Assembly (NCBI GenBank): GCA_048595745.1
Contig: CP184361.1
DNA from: Aquipseudomonas alcaligenes_A
GTDB taxonomy: Bacteria > Pseudomonadota > Gammaproteobacteria > Pseudomonadales > Pseudomonadaceae
DNA length: 64,000 bases
Reading direction: 5' to 3' (one strand)
In this document: in pieces, positions 35,526-45,029 of the stretch
How the letters are laid out: the number at the start of each line of letters is the position of its first letter
Position numbering within the stretch: position 1 is the stretch's first letter
Notes under the pieces: model-generated
Seen by the model: only the letters and a program-made list of their open reading frames with translations
What the model was told of the DNA's origin: nothing
Databases searched by the model: none
Made by a program: the position numbers and the translations under genes

Positions 35526-37127
35526 ATGCGTAAGAACGCCGTCATCCAGGCTTTTCTCGCCGCTGGGCTGATCGCCAGCGCCCCGTTCGCCAGCGCCGCC
35601 AGCAACCTGGTGTTCTGCTCTGAAGGCAGCCCCGCCGGTTTCGACCCGGGCCAGTACACCACCGGCACCGACTTCGATGCCGCTGCGGAAACCATGTTCA
35701 ACCGCCTGACCCAGTTCGAGCGCGGCGGCACCGCCGTGGTGCCGGGCCTGGCCGAGAAGTGGGATGTATCGGCCGACGGCCTGACCTACACCTTTCACCT
35801 GCGCAAGGGCGTGAAGTTCCATACCACCGAGTACTTCACACCGAGCCGTGAATTCAACGCCGATGACGTGCTGTTCACCTTCAATCGCATGCTCGACAAG
35901 GAGCATCCGTTCCGTAAGGCCTACCCCACCGAATTCCCCTACTTCACCGACATGGGCATGGACGCCAACATCGCCAAGGTGGAGAAGCTCGACGACCACA
36001 GCGTCAGGTTCACCCTCAACAGCGTCGACGCCGCCTTTATCCAGAATCTGGCGATGAGCTTCGCCTCGATCCAGTCCGCCGAATACGCCGACCAGCTGCT
36101 CAAGGCCGGCAAGGCCGCCGACATCAACCAGAAGCCGATCGGCACCGGCCCGTTCGTGTTCAAGCGCTACCAGAAGGACGCGCAGATCCGCTTCACCGGC
36201 AACAAGGACTACTGGCTGCCGGAAGACGTGAAGATCGACAACCTGATCTTCGCCATCAACACCGACGCCTCGGTGCGCATGCAGAAGCTGAAGAAGGGCG
36301 AATGCCAGATCACCCTGTTCCCGCGCCCGGCCGACCTCGAATCGCTGAAGCAGGACCCGAACCTCAGCATGCCCTCGCAGCCGGGCTACAACCTCGGCTA
36401 CATCGCCTACAACGTCACCCACAAGCCGTTCGACCAGCTCGAAGTGCGCCAGGCGCTGGACATGGCGGTGAACAAGCAGGCGATCATCGACGCCGTGTAC
36501 CAGGGTGCCGGCCAGCTGGCGGTCAACGCCATGCCGCCGACCCAGTGGTCCTATGACGACAGCATCAAGGACCCGGCCTATGACCCCGAGAAGGCCAAGG
36601 CCCTGCTCAAGGCCGCCGGCATCAAGGAAGGCACCGAGATCACCCTCTGGGCCATGCCAGTGCAGCGCCCCTACAACCCCAACGCCAAGCTGATGGCCGA
36701 GATGCTCCAGGCCGACTGGGCGAAGATCGGTATCAAGGCCAACATCGTCAGCTACGAATGGGGCGAGTACATGAAGCGCGCCAAGGGCGGCGAGCACGAC
36801 GCCATGCTGATCGGCTGGAGCGGCGACAACGGCGACCCGGACAACTGGCTGGGCACCCTGTACGGCTGCGATGCGGTCGACGGCAACAACTTCTCCAAGT
36901 GGTGCTTCGAGGACTACGACAAGCTGGTCAAGGCCGCCAAAGCGACCTCCGACGTGGCCAAGCGCACCGAGCTGTACAAACAGGCCCAGCACGTGCTCAA
37001 GGCCCAGGTGCCGATCACCCCGATCGCCCACTCCACCGTGTACCAGCCAATGCGCAAGAACGTGCAGGACTTCAAGATCAGTCCGTTCGCACTCAACTCC
37101 TTCTATGGCGTGGGCGTCGGCAAGTAA
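35526..37127 (+). CDS. dppA: Dipeptide ABC transporter substrate-binding protein DppA, first copy
   Basis: 533 residues, SBP_bac_5 family. The signal peptide is MRKNAVIQAFLAAGLIASAPFASA. Conserved family pieces include CSEGSPAGFDPGQYTTGTD and the C-terminal WSGDNGDPDNWLGTLYGCDA. It binds di- or tripeptides (possibly haem-related ligands in this family) in the periplasm and delivers them to DppBCDF encoded downstream. A strong hairpin follows the stop, and a second dppA paralog comes next. Confidence 0.93.
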   Translation: MRKNAVIQAFLAAGLIASAPFASAASNLVFCSEGSPAGFDPGQYTTGTDFDAAAETMFNRLTQFERGGTAVVPGLAEKWDVSADGLTYTFHLRKGVKFHTTEYFTPSREFNADDVLFTFNRMLDKEHPFRKAYPTEFPYFTDMGMDANIAKVEKLDDHSVRFTLNSVDAAFIQNLAMSFASIQSAEYADQLLKAGKAADINQKPIGTGPFVFKRYQKDAQIRFTGNKDYWLPEDVKIDNLIFAINTDASVRMQKLKKGECQITLFPRPADLESLKQDPNLSMPSQPGYNLGYIAYNVTHKPFDQLEVRQALDMAVNKQAIIDAVYQGAGQLAVNAMPPTQWSYDDSIKDPAYDPEKAKALLKAAGIKEGTEITLWAMPVQRPYNPNAKLMAEMLQADWAKIGIKANIVSYEWGEYMKRAKGGEHDAMLIGWSGDNGDPDNWLGTLYGCDAVDGNNFSKWCFEDYDKLVKAAKATSDVAKRTELYKQAQHVLKAQVPITPIAHSTVYQPMRKNVQDFKISPFALNSFYGVGVGK

Positions 37128-37136
37128 GCCGTGCAC

Positions 37137-37162
37137 CGGGCGGAACCTGCGGGTTCCGCCCG
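37137..37162 (+). terminator. Hairpin between the two dppA genes
   Basis: CGGGCGGAACC pairs with GGTTCCGCCCG over 11 bp, followed by TTCTCCC. It can protect the upstream dppA message from 3' exonucleases or terminate a fraction of transcripts, giving more binding protein than permease. Confidence 0.75.
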
Positions 37163-37185
37163 TTCTCCCATAGAAGGAAGAACTC

Positions 37186-38775
37186 ATGCGCAGCCTGTTC
37201 ATACCTCTGGCCCTGTGCGCCAGCCTGCCGGTGTTCGCCCAGTCGCAGTCCCTGGTGGTCTGCTCCGAGGCCGCCCCGGAAGGCTTCGACATCGTCCAGT
37301 ACACCGCCGCCACCACCGCCGACGCCTCGGCCGAGACGGTCTACGAACGCCTGGTGCAATTCGCCCCCGGCAGCACCCGCATCATCCCTGCCCTGGCCGA
37401 GAGCTGGGAGATCAGCGCCGACGGCCTGATCTACACCTTCACCCTGCGCAAGGGGGTGAAATTTCATCAGACGCCCTGGTTCACGCCGAGCCGCGAGCTG
37501 AATGCCGATGACGTGCTGTGGAGCTTCCAGCGCCAGCGCGACAAGGAGCACGACTGGCACGAGCTGGCCCCGCGCGGCTTCCCCTATTTCGAGGCCATGG
37601 GCTTCGCCGAGCTGATCGCCGAGATCGAAGCGCTCGACGAACACCGCGTGCGCTTCACCCTGAAACACCCCGAGGCACCCTTCCTGGCCGACCTGGCCAT
37701 GGGCTTCACCTCCATCTATTCCGCCGAGTATGCCGAACAGCTGCTCGATGCCGAAACGCCGGAAAAGCTCAACACCCAGCCGATCGGCACCGGACCCTTC
37801 ATCTTTGAACGCTACGCCAAGGACGCCCAGGTGCGCTTCGCGGCCAATCCGCATTACTGGGGCGGCAAGCCAGTGCTCGACCGCCTGCTGCTGGCCATCA
37901 CCCCCGATCCCAACACGCGCGTGCAACAGCTCAAGGCCGGCGCCTGCCAGGTGGCACTGTTTCCGCGCCCGAGCGACGTGCCGGCGCTGCGCGAGCACAA
38001 GGACCTGCAGGTGCTGGAGCTGGACTCGCTGCTCACCGCCTATGTCGCCATCAACACCCGGCACAAGCCGCTGGACGATGTGCGCGTGCGCCAGGCCATC
38101 AACCTGGCCTTCGACCGCCAGGCCTACCTGCGCGCCCAGTACGGCGAAGGCAACGCCACCCTGGCGGCGGCACCCTACCCGGCCACCCTGCTCGGCCACG
38201 ACGAGCGCCTGCAGCCCTGGCCCAAGGACCTCGAGCGCGCCCGCCAGCTGCTGGCCGAGGCCGGTCATGAAAAGGGCCTGAAGTTGTCGATCTGGACCCG
38301 CCCTGGCGGCGGCCCGACCAACCCCAACCCGGGCATCGGCGCGCAGATGCTGCAGGCCGACCTGGCCGCCATCGGCATCGCCGCCGACATCCGCGTATTC
38401 GAGTGGGGCGAGCTGATCAAGCGTGCCAAGAACGGCGAGCACGACCTGGTGTTCATGGGCTGGGCCGGCGACAACGGCGACCCGGACAATTTTCTGACCC
38501 CCAACCTGTCCTGCGCCGCAGCCAAGAGTGGCGAGAATCAGGCCGGCTGGTGTCACCAGGAATTCGACCAGCTGATCCGCGAGGCCCGCCGGGTCGCCGA
38601 ACCGGAACGCCGCGCCGCGCTGTACCGCGAGGCGCTGGCGATCTTCCACCAGCAGGCCCCCTGGATCGCCCTCGCGCATCCCAAGCAGTTCGCCGTGCTG
38701 CGCAAGGATGTCGAGGGCTTCGTGCTCAGCCCCCTGGGCTCCAACAACTTCACCCATGTAAAGCGCAAACAATGA
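37186..38775 (+). CDS. Dipeptide ABC transporter substrate-binding protein, second copy
   Basis: 529 residues, SBP_bac_5 family, signal peptide MRSLFIPLALCASLPVFAQ. Clearly paralogous to the first copy (CSEAAPEGFDIVQYTAATT; WAGDNGDPDNFLTPNLSCAA). Differences in the ligand-facing parts suggest a distinct peptide range feeding the same DppBCDF core. Tandem binding-protein paralogs at this locus are also present in P. aeruginosa. Confidence 0.9.
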   Translation: MRSLFIPLALCASLPVFAQSQSLVVCSEAAPEGFDIVQYTAATTADASAETVYERLVQFAPGSTRIIPALAESWEISADGLIYTFTLRKGVKFHQTPWFTPSRELNADDVLWSFQRQRDKEHDWHELAPRGFPYFEAMGFAELIAEIEALDEHRVRFTLKHPEAPFLADLAMGFTSIYSAEYAEQLLDAETPEKLNTQPIGTGPFIFERYAKDAQVRFAANPHYWGGKPVLDRLLLAITPDPNTRVQQLKAGACQVALFPRPSDVPALREHKDLQVLELDSLLTAYVAINTRHKPLDDVRVRQAINLAFDRQAYLRAQYGEGNATLAAAPYPATLLGHDERLQPWPKDLERARQLLAEAGHEKGLKLSIWTRPGGGPTNPNPGIGAQMLQADLAAIGIAADIRVFEWGELIKRAKNGEHDLVFMGWAGDNGDPDNFLTPNLSCAAAKSGENQAGWCHQEFDQLIREARRVAEPERRAALYREALAIFHQQAPWIALAHPKQFAVLRKDVEGFVLSPLGSNNFTHVKRKQ

Positions 38776-38781
38776 TCACAG

Positions 38782-38886
38782 CTCCCCTCTCCCCCCGGGA
38801 GAGGGGCCGGGGGTGAGGGTCAACCAGGCAGCTATGAGTTGCCTACAACACCCTCACCCCAGCCCTCTCCCAAGGGGAGAGGGAGC
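38782..38886. repeat. C/T-rich paired-hairpin intergenic repeat, copy 2 (dppA-dppB)
   Basis: Two hairpin units in opposite orientation around a 30-bp centre: the left unit starts GCTCCCCTCTCCCC and ends GGGGGTGAGGGT; the right one is nearly its reverse complement (CCCTCACCCC ... GGGGAGAGGGAGC). This head-to-head layout is BIME-like. It falls exactly between binding-protein and permease genes. Confidence 0.85.
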
Positions 38887-38924
38887 GAAAGCCATTATCC
38901 GATGACGCGGAGTATCCCAACGCA

Positions 38925-39935
<1,011 letters not shown>

Positions 39936-39947
39936 GGAGGCCCGGAT

Positions 39948-40859
39948 ATGACTCAAGCCAACGCTGCGCCGGTCTCCGACCAGGCACTGCTCTACCCCTC
40001 GCCGCTCAAGGAGTTCTGGCAGGCCTTTGCCCACAACAAGGGCGCCGTCGGCGGCCTGTTGTTCATGCTGCTGATCCTGTTTTGCGCGCTGTTCGCGCCC
40101 TGGGTGGCGCCCTTCGATCCCAGCGAGCAGTTCCGCGACGCCCTGCTCACCCCGCCAGCCTGGCTGGAGGGCGGGCAGGCGCGCTTCCTGCTGGGAACCG
40201 ATGAGCTGGGCCGCGACCTGCTCTCGCGGCTGATCCACGGCGCGCGGCTGTCGCTGCTGATCGGCCTGGCCTCGGTGCTGCTGTCGCTGATCCCCGGCAT
40301 CCTCCTGGGCCTGGTCGCCGGCTTCTTCCCGCGCCTGCTCGGCCCCTCGATCATGCGCCTGATGGACATCATGCTGGCCCTGCCCTCGCTGTTGCTGGCC
40401 GTGGCCATCGTCGCCATCCTCGGCCCGGGGCTGATCAACACGGTGATCGCCATCGCCATCGTCTCGTTGCCCAGCTACGTGCGCCTGACCCGCGCCGCGG
40501 TGATGAGCGAGCTGGGTCGCGACTACGTCACCGCCGCCCGGCTGGCCGGCGCCAGCCTGCCGCGGCTGATGTTCGTCACCGTGCTGCCCAACTGTATGGC
40601 GCCGCTGATCGTCCAGGCCACCCTGAGCTTCTCCTCGGCCATCCTCGACGCGGCCGCCCTGGGCTTCCTCGGCCTCGGCGTGCAACCGCCGACGCCCGAG
40701 TGGGGCACCATGCTGGCCTCGGCGCGCGACTACATCGAGCGCGCCTGGTGGGTGGTGTCGCTGCCGGGGCTGACCATCCTGCTCAGCGTGCTGGCGATCA
40801 ACCTGATGGGCGACGGGCTGCGCGATGCGCTCGACCCGAAACTGAAGAATGCGCAGTAA
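39948..40859 (+). CDS. dppC: Dipeptide ABC transporter permease DppC
   Basis: 303 residues with an N-terminal OppC-type segment (SPLKEFWQAFAHNKGAVGG), six membrane helices and the EAA loop VTAARLAGASLPRLMFVTVLPN. It follows dppB by 12 bp with an AAGGAGG ribosome site. The gene before a C/T-rich repeat that separates the permeases from the ATPase genes. Confidence 0.95.
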   Translation: MTQANAAPVSDQALLYPSPLKEFWQAFAHNKGAVGGLLFMLLILFCALFAPWVAPFDPSEQFRDALLTPPAWLEGGQARFLLGTDELGRDLLSRLIHGARLSLLIGLASVLLSLIPGILLGLVAGFFPRLLGPSIMRLMDIMLALPSLLLAVAIVAILGPGLINTVIAIAIVSLPSYVRLTRAAVMSELGRDYVTAARLAGASLPRLMFVTVLPNCMAPLIVQATLSFSSAILDAAALGFLGLGVQPPTPEWGTMLASARDYIERAWWVVSLPGLTILLSVLAINLMGDGLRDALDPKLKNAQ

Positions 40860-40898
40860 GGAGCCCGCGATGACCATGCATGTAGCCCGGAGGGGCTT

Positions 40899-41014
40899 TC
40901 TCCCCTCTCACGTTTACGGGAGAGGGGCCGGGGCGGCCCGCGATCGGGGAGAGGGTGCAACCATCCACTCCACCCTCTCCCCGACCCTCTCCCATAAATG
41001 GGAGAGGGGGCAGC
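40899..41014. repeat. C/T-rich paired-hairpin intergenic repeat, copy 3 (dppC-dppD)
   Basis: Two hairpin units, the left with CTCCCCTCTCACGTTTACGG then GAGAGGGGCCGGGG, the right with CACCCTCTCCCCGACCCTCT and ATGGGAGAGGGGGCAG. Same family as copies 1, 2 and 4. It lies inside the dpp operon, 22 bp before dppD. Confidence 0.82.
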
Positions 41015-41036
41015 CCGTGCATAGAAGGAGGTCGGT

Positions 41037-42011
41037 ATGAGCCTGCTCGACATCCGCAACCTGTCCGTGCGCTTCGGCGCAGCCGATGCCATACCCGTGG
41101 TCGACGGCCTCGACCTGTCCGTGGACAAAGGCGAAGTGCTGGCCATCGTCGGCGAATCCGGCTCCGGCAAGTCGGTGACCATGATGGCGCTGATGGGCCT
41201 GATCGACGCCCCCGGCATCGTGCGCGCCGACAGCCTGCGCTTCGACGGCCACGACATGCTCACCCTCAAGGGCCGGCAACGCCGCCAGGTGGTGGGCAAG
41301 GACCTGGCCATGGTGTTCCAGGACCCGATGACCGCGCTCAATCCCAGCTACACGGTCGGCTTCCAGATCGAGGAAGTGTTGCGCCAGCACCTCGGCCTCA
41401 AGGGCAAGGCCGCCCGCGCGCGCGCCCTGCAGCTGCTGGAGCGGGTGGAGATTCCCGGCGCCGCCAGCCGTCTCGACGCCTACCCGCACCAGCTTTCCGG
41501 CGGCATGAGCCAGCGCGTGGCGATCGCCATGGCGATCGCTGCAGAACCCAAGCTGCTGATCGCCGACGAGCCGACCACCGCGCTGGACGTGACCATCCAG
41601 GCGCAGGTCATGGACCTGCTGCTCGACCTGCAGCGCAGCGAGGGCATGGGCCTGGTGCTGATCACCCACGACCTGGCCGTGGTCGCCGAAACCGCCCAGC
41701 GCGTCTGCGTGATGTACGCCGGGCAAGCGGTGGAAATCGGCAGTGTGCCGACCCTGTTCGACGCCCCGACCCACCCCTACACCGAGGCGCTGCTCAAGGC
41801 CATTCCCGAGCACAGCCTGGGCGCCGAGCGCCTGGCCACCCTGCCCGGCATCGTCCCCGGCCGCTATGACCGCCCGGCCGGCTGCCTGCTGTCGCCGCGC
41901 TGCCCCTATGCCCAGCCGCACTGCCGTGAGCAACGCCCGCCGCTGGAGGCGCACGCACGCGGCGCGGTGCGCTGCTTCTACCCCCTCAACCTGACCGCGG
42001 AGGTGGCCTGA
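41037..42011 (+). CDS. dppD: Dipeptide ABC transporter ATP-binding protein DppD
   Basis: 324 residues. Walker A GESGSGKS, ABC signature LSGGMSQR, Walker B LLIADEPTTALD, and the C-terminal oligopeptide-type cysteine cluster (CLLSPRCPYAQPHC) that can hold an iron-sulfur cluster in some Dpp ATPases. It powers import with DppF. The AAGGAGG ribosome site comes right after repeat copy 3; the stop overlaps the dppF start by 1 nt. Confidence 0.95.
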   Translation: MSLLDIRNLSVRFGAADAIPVVDGLDLSVDKGEVLAIVGESGSGKSVTMMALMGLIDAPGIVRADSLRFDGHDMLTLKGRQRRQVVGKDLAMVFQDPMTALNPSYTVGFQIEEVLRQHLGLKGKAARARALQLLERVEIPGAASRLDAYPHQLSGGMSQRVAIAMAIAAEPKLLIADEPTTALDVTIQAQVMDLLLDLQRSEGMGLVLITHDLAVVAETAQRVCVMYAGQAVEIGSVPTLFDAPTHPYTEALLKAIPEHSLGAERLATLPGIVPGRYDRPAGCLLSPRCPYAQPHCREQRPPLEAHARGAVRCFYPLNLTAEVA

Positions 42012-42982
42012 TGAGCGTCGTTCTCGAAGCCCGCGAGCTGACCCGGCACTACGAAATCTCCCGCGGCCTGTTCAAGCCCAATGCCCTGGTGCGTGCACTG
42101 AATGGCGTGTCATTCCAGCTGGAGGCTGGCAAGACCCTGGCGGTGGTCGGCGAGTCCGGCTGCGGCAAGTCGACCCTAGCGCGTGCCCTGACCCTGATCG
42201 AGGAGCCCAGCACCGGCAGCCTGCAGATCGCCGGGCAGGAAGTGGCCGGTGCCGACAAGGCCCAGCGCAAGCAACTGCGCCGCGATGTGCAGATGGTGTT
42301 CCAGAACCCCTACGCCTCGCTGAACCCGCGGCAGAAGATCGGCGACCAGCTGGCCGAGCCGCTGCTGATCAACACCGACCTGTCGCGCGCCGAGCGCCGC
42401 GAGCGGGTGCAGAGCATGATGCAGCAGGTCGGCCTGCGCCCCGAGCATTACCAGCGCTACCCGCACATGTTCTCCGGCGGCCAGCGCCAGCGCATCGCCC
42501 TGGCCCGCGCCATGATGCTACAGCCCAAGGTGCTGGTGGCGGACGAGCCCACCTCGGCGCTGGACGTGTCGATCCAGGCCCAGGTGCTCAACCTGTTTAT
42601 GGACCTGCAGGAGCAATACCAGACCGGCTACGTGTTCATCTCGCACAACCTGGCGGTGGTGCGCCACGTGGCCGACGACGTGCTGGTGATGTACCTCGGC
42701 CGCCCGGCCGAGATGGGCCCGGCGGCGCTGATCTACGAGCGGCCGCTGCATCCCTACACCCGCGCCCTGCTCTCGGCCACCCCGGCCATCCACCCGGACC
42801 CGACCAAGCCAAAGATCAAGATCGCTGGCGAACTGCCCAACCCGCTTGACCCACCCTCCGGCTGCGCCTTCCACAAACGCTGCCCGCACGCCAGCGAGCG
42901 CTGCCGCGTGGAAGTACCGGAATTGCGCCTGATCGAGGCGCGCCAGGTGGCCTGCCACCACGCCGAGGTAATCGGGAGCTGA
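42011..42982 (+). CDS. dppF: Dipeptide ABC transporter ATP-binding protein DppF
   Basis: 323 residues. Walker A GESGCGKS, signature FSGGQRQR, Walker B VLVADEPTSALD and C-terminal CAFHKRCPHASERC cysteine motif. Translationally coupled to dppD (TGATG). The operon ends here; the next gene is convergent with only 7 bp between, and no terminator is seen in that gap. Confidence 0.95.
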   Translation: MSVVLEARELTRHYEISRGLFKPNALVRALNGVSFQLEAGKTLAVVGESGCGKSTLARALTLIEEPSTGSLQIAGQEVAGADKAQRKQLRRDVQMVFQNPYASLNPRQKIGDQLAEPLLINTDLSRAERRERVQSMMQQVGLRPEHYQRYPHMFSGGQRQRIALARAMMLQPKVLVADEPTSALDVSIQAQVLNLFMDLQEQYQTGYVFISHNLAVVRHVADDVLVMYLGRPAEMGPAALIYERPLHPYTRALLSATPAIHPDPTKPKIKIAGELPNPLDPPSGCAFHKRCPHASERCRVEVPELRLIEARQVACHHAEVIGS

Positions 42983-42989
42983 GCGAGAC

Positions 42990-44132
42990 TCAGGGCTGGC
43001 GGCGCACCGGCACCGCCTTGCCCTGCTCGATGCGGGTCAGGAATACGGCATCGGAGCCCTGGTGGTCGTCGGGACCGAAAGTGACACGGAAACCGCCCAG
43101 GTCGATGTCCAGCATGGACAGCTCCTTGACCAGGCGCGCCCGGGTAGGCTGAGGACCCGCCCGGCGCAGCGCCTCGACCAGCACGGCCGCGTTGAGATAG
43201 CCCTCCAGCGAGGTGTAGCCCAGGGGGCTGCCGGCCATGTCCTCCCGGTAGTCCCGCACCACGGGCAGAAACACATCATCGGGCGAAGGCACCACTTGGG
43301 AAATCAGTACGCCTTCCGCCAGAGCCCCCGCCTCGGCGATAAAGTCGTCGGTCCCGACGAAGGAGACGGTAAAAAAACGCGCCTGCATGCCCCTGGCCCG
43401 CGCCTCGCGCACTGCCGCCGCCAACTGCTTGTAGGTCCCGACAAAAAAGATCGCCTCAGGCTGCACGTCCCGCAGACGCGCCAAGGCATCTCCAACGTCC
43501 AGCGAGTTACGCAGGAAACGGGCCTCGCCCTCGAGCTTCAGCCCCCGTAGATGCAAAGCACCTGACAGCCCACTCTTGGCCGACTCGCCAAAGGAATCAT
43601 CCTGCATGAGAAGGGCAATGCGACGCAGCCCCAGCGCTTCGGTCATGTAACCCGCCAACACTTCGGTCTCGGCGAAATAGGAAGCCCGCACGTTGAAGAC
43701 CCAGGGGTGGACTGGCTGCCGCAACACCTCGGCACCGGTGAAGGGAAACAGGTAGGGCACGCCCGCCTCGAGCACGGCGGGCATAGCCGCACGCGAGGTC
43801 GGGGTGCCGACATAGCCCAGGAGAGCAAATACGCGGCCAGACGCGATCAGCGCCTGTGTCAGCTCGGCAGTGCGACGCGGCTCATAACCGTCATCGCGCA
43901 CCTCCATGCTCAACCGCCGACCATGGATGCCGCCATTGGCATTGACGCGCTGGAAGTAGGCCTGGGTACCTTGCAGCAGGCCCCGACCGAGACCGGCGGC
44001 TGGGCCGCTCTGTGCATTGACCATGCCCAAGCGCAGTTCGCCCGCATTGATGCCGGGCTCGGCCCACACCCGGCCATTGCTGAACAGTGCACTACAGATG
44101 GCCAGCCCGACCATCAGCCGTCGCAACATCAT
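42990..44132 (-). CDS. LivK-type ABC transporter substrate-binding protein (orphan)
   Basis: 380 residues with a signal peptide (MMLRRLMVGLAICSALFSNG) and a Peripla_BP_6 domain (GELRLGMVNAQSGPAAGLGRG ...; ANGGIHGRRLSMEVRDDGYEP). Relatives bind branched-chain amino acids, amides or aromatic compounds. No permease or ATPase of that class is adjacent, so it either serves a distant transporter or acts as a sensor partner. A second ATG one codon in could be the start. Confidence 0.85.
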   Translation of the reverse strand: MMLRRLMVGLAICSALFSNGRVWAEPGINAGELRLGMVNAQSGPAAGLGRGLLQGTQAYFQRVNANGGIHGRRLSMEVRDDGYEPRRTAELTQALIASGRVFALLGYVGTPTSRAAMPAVLEAGVPYLFPFTGAEVLRQPVHPWVFNVRASYFAETEVLAGYMTEALGLRRIALLMQDDSFGESAKSGLSGALHLRGLKLEGEARFLRNSLDVGDALARLRDVQPEAIFFVGTYKQLAAAVREARARGMQARFFTVSFVGTDDFIAEAGALAEGVLISQVVPSPDDVFLPVVRDYREDMAGSPLGYTSLEGYLNAAVLVEALRRAGPQPTRARLVKELSMLDIDLGGFRVTFGPDDHQGSDAVFLTRIEQGKAVPVRRQP

Positions 44133-44504
44133 CGAAACTCCACTTCACTGCCGTTCTTATTATCCAAGCGCTCCCTCTCCCAGGATCCATCCACTGCAAA
44201 GGGCCTCGACAAGAGCTTAGCGTTATCGGCCGGCCTCGGGGATTCCGAAGTGCGCGGTGTCGGCATACGCGTGAAGATCAGAACAAAATATCTATTTATT
44301 CGATATTAACAATCACTCTGTAAAACCCTAATAGCGCATGAGAATATCTCCAAAAATACTAATAAATCATTTTAAATCAATTACTTAATAAACTATCACC
44401 CACATCGATATTCATCATTGCCAGCGTCAACTTTTTAATCGAAAAAATCCAATTAACATGAGCCCCGTAGCCAACTTACAGCCCCCAATACGGAGCCGCC
44501 CAAG
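44133..44504. other. AT-rich intergenic region before the repeat-protein gene
   Basis: This 372-bp gap holds no convincing gene. From about 44270 to 44460 it is clearly richer in A and T than the surrounding chromosome (AAATATCTATTTATTCGATA, TCATTTTAAATCAATTAC). It probably contains the promoter of the repeat protein and of the divergent LivK-like gene; a GGAG site lies about 10 bp before ATG 44505. The composition hints at H-NS-like (MvaT) silencing or acquired DNA. Confidence 0.6.
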
Positions 44505-44933
44505 ATGAAAAAGCAAATCCTCACCGCCCTTCTCCTCTCCACCTTTGCCGCCAGCGGCATCACCTTCGCCGCCGACGGCTTCGACCGCACTGGCAGCTAC
44601 CTCGCCGAAGATGGTTATGACCGTACCGGCAGCGCCGTAGCCGCAGATGGCTTCGATCGCACTGGCAGCAACGTCGCCGAAGATGGTTATGACCGCACCG
44701 GTAGCGTCGTAGCCGCAGATGGCTTCGACCGCACTGGCAGCAACGTCGCCGAAGACGGCTTCGACCGCACCGGCAGCAACGTCGCCGAAGACGGCTTCGA
44801 CCGTACCGGCAGCAACGTCGCCGAAGACGGCTTCGACCGCACTGGCAGCAACGTTGCCGAAGATGGCTTCGACCGCACTGGCAGCAACGTCGCCGAAGAC
44901 GGCTTCGACCGCACTGGCAGCAATGTCGCCTGA
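44505..44933 (+). CDS. Small secreted protein of ten 12-residue tandem repeats
   Basis: 142 residues. A signal peptide (MKKQILTALLLSTFAASGIT, cleaved near FA/AD) is followed by ten units of the type AEDGFDRTGSNV. The first units vary (GYDRTGSAV, GSYL); the last five are nearly identical, showing recent expansion. No cysteine or membrane segment follows the signal. It is translated by a good ribosome site and ended by a strong terminator, so it is a real gene. Related Pseudomonas small secreted repeat proteins with DG-DRT units exist, to my memory, without a defined role. Possible roles: a metal-binding or surface-exposed peptide, or a precursor cut into repeated peptides. Confidence 0.75.
   Translation: MKKQILTALLLSTFAASGITFAADGFDRTGSYLAEDGYDRTGSAVAADGFDRTGSNVAEDGYDRTGSVVAADGFDRTGSNVAEDGFDRTGSNVAEDGFDRTGSNVAEDGFDRTGSNVAEDGFDRTGSNVAEDGFDRTGSNVA
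44568..44927 (+). repeat. 36-bp tandem repeat array (10 copies) coding the 12-residue units
   Basis: Ten head-to-tail 36-bp units with no spacer between them, each starting near GCCGAAGACGGCTTCGACCG. Third-position differences (GAAGATGG against GAAGACGG, CGCACT against CGTACC) mark individual copies. Copy number is likely to vary between strains. Confidence 0.9.
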
Positions 44934-44991
44934 GTCAGCCGGAGAAAGTCAGGAGCCAGCAAGCGATGACGTGTGCACAGCTCGCAAACCA

Positions 44992-45022
44992 GAAGGCGCC
45001 CACCGTGGCGCCTTCGCCTTTT
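44992..45022 (+). terminator. Rho-independent terminator after the repeat-protein gene
   Basis: GAAGGCGCC pairs with GGCGCCTTC (9 bp, loop CACCGT), followed by GCCTTTTC. It ends just before the convergent pxpC gene. Confidence 0.85.
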
Positions 45023-45029
45023 CTGGCAC

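Noticed and set aside
44568..44927. 36-bp repeats that might suggest a CRISPR array
   Set aside because: Units are contiguous with no spacers, stay in one reading frame and follow a signal peptide; no cas gene is near.
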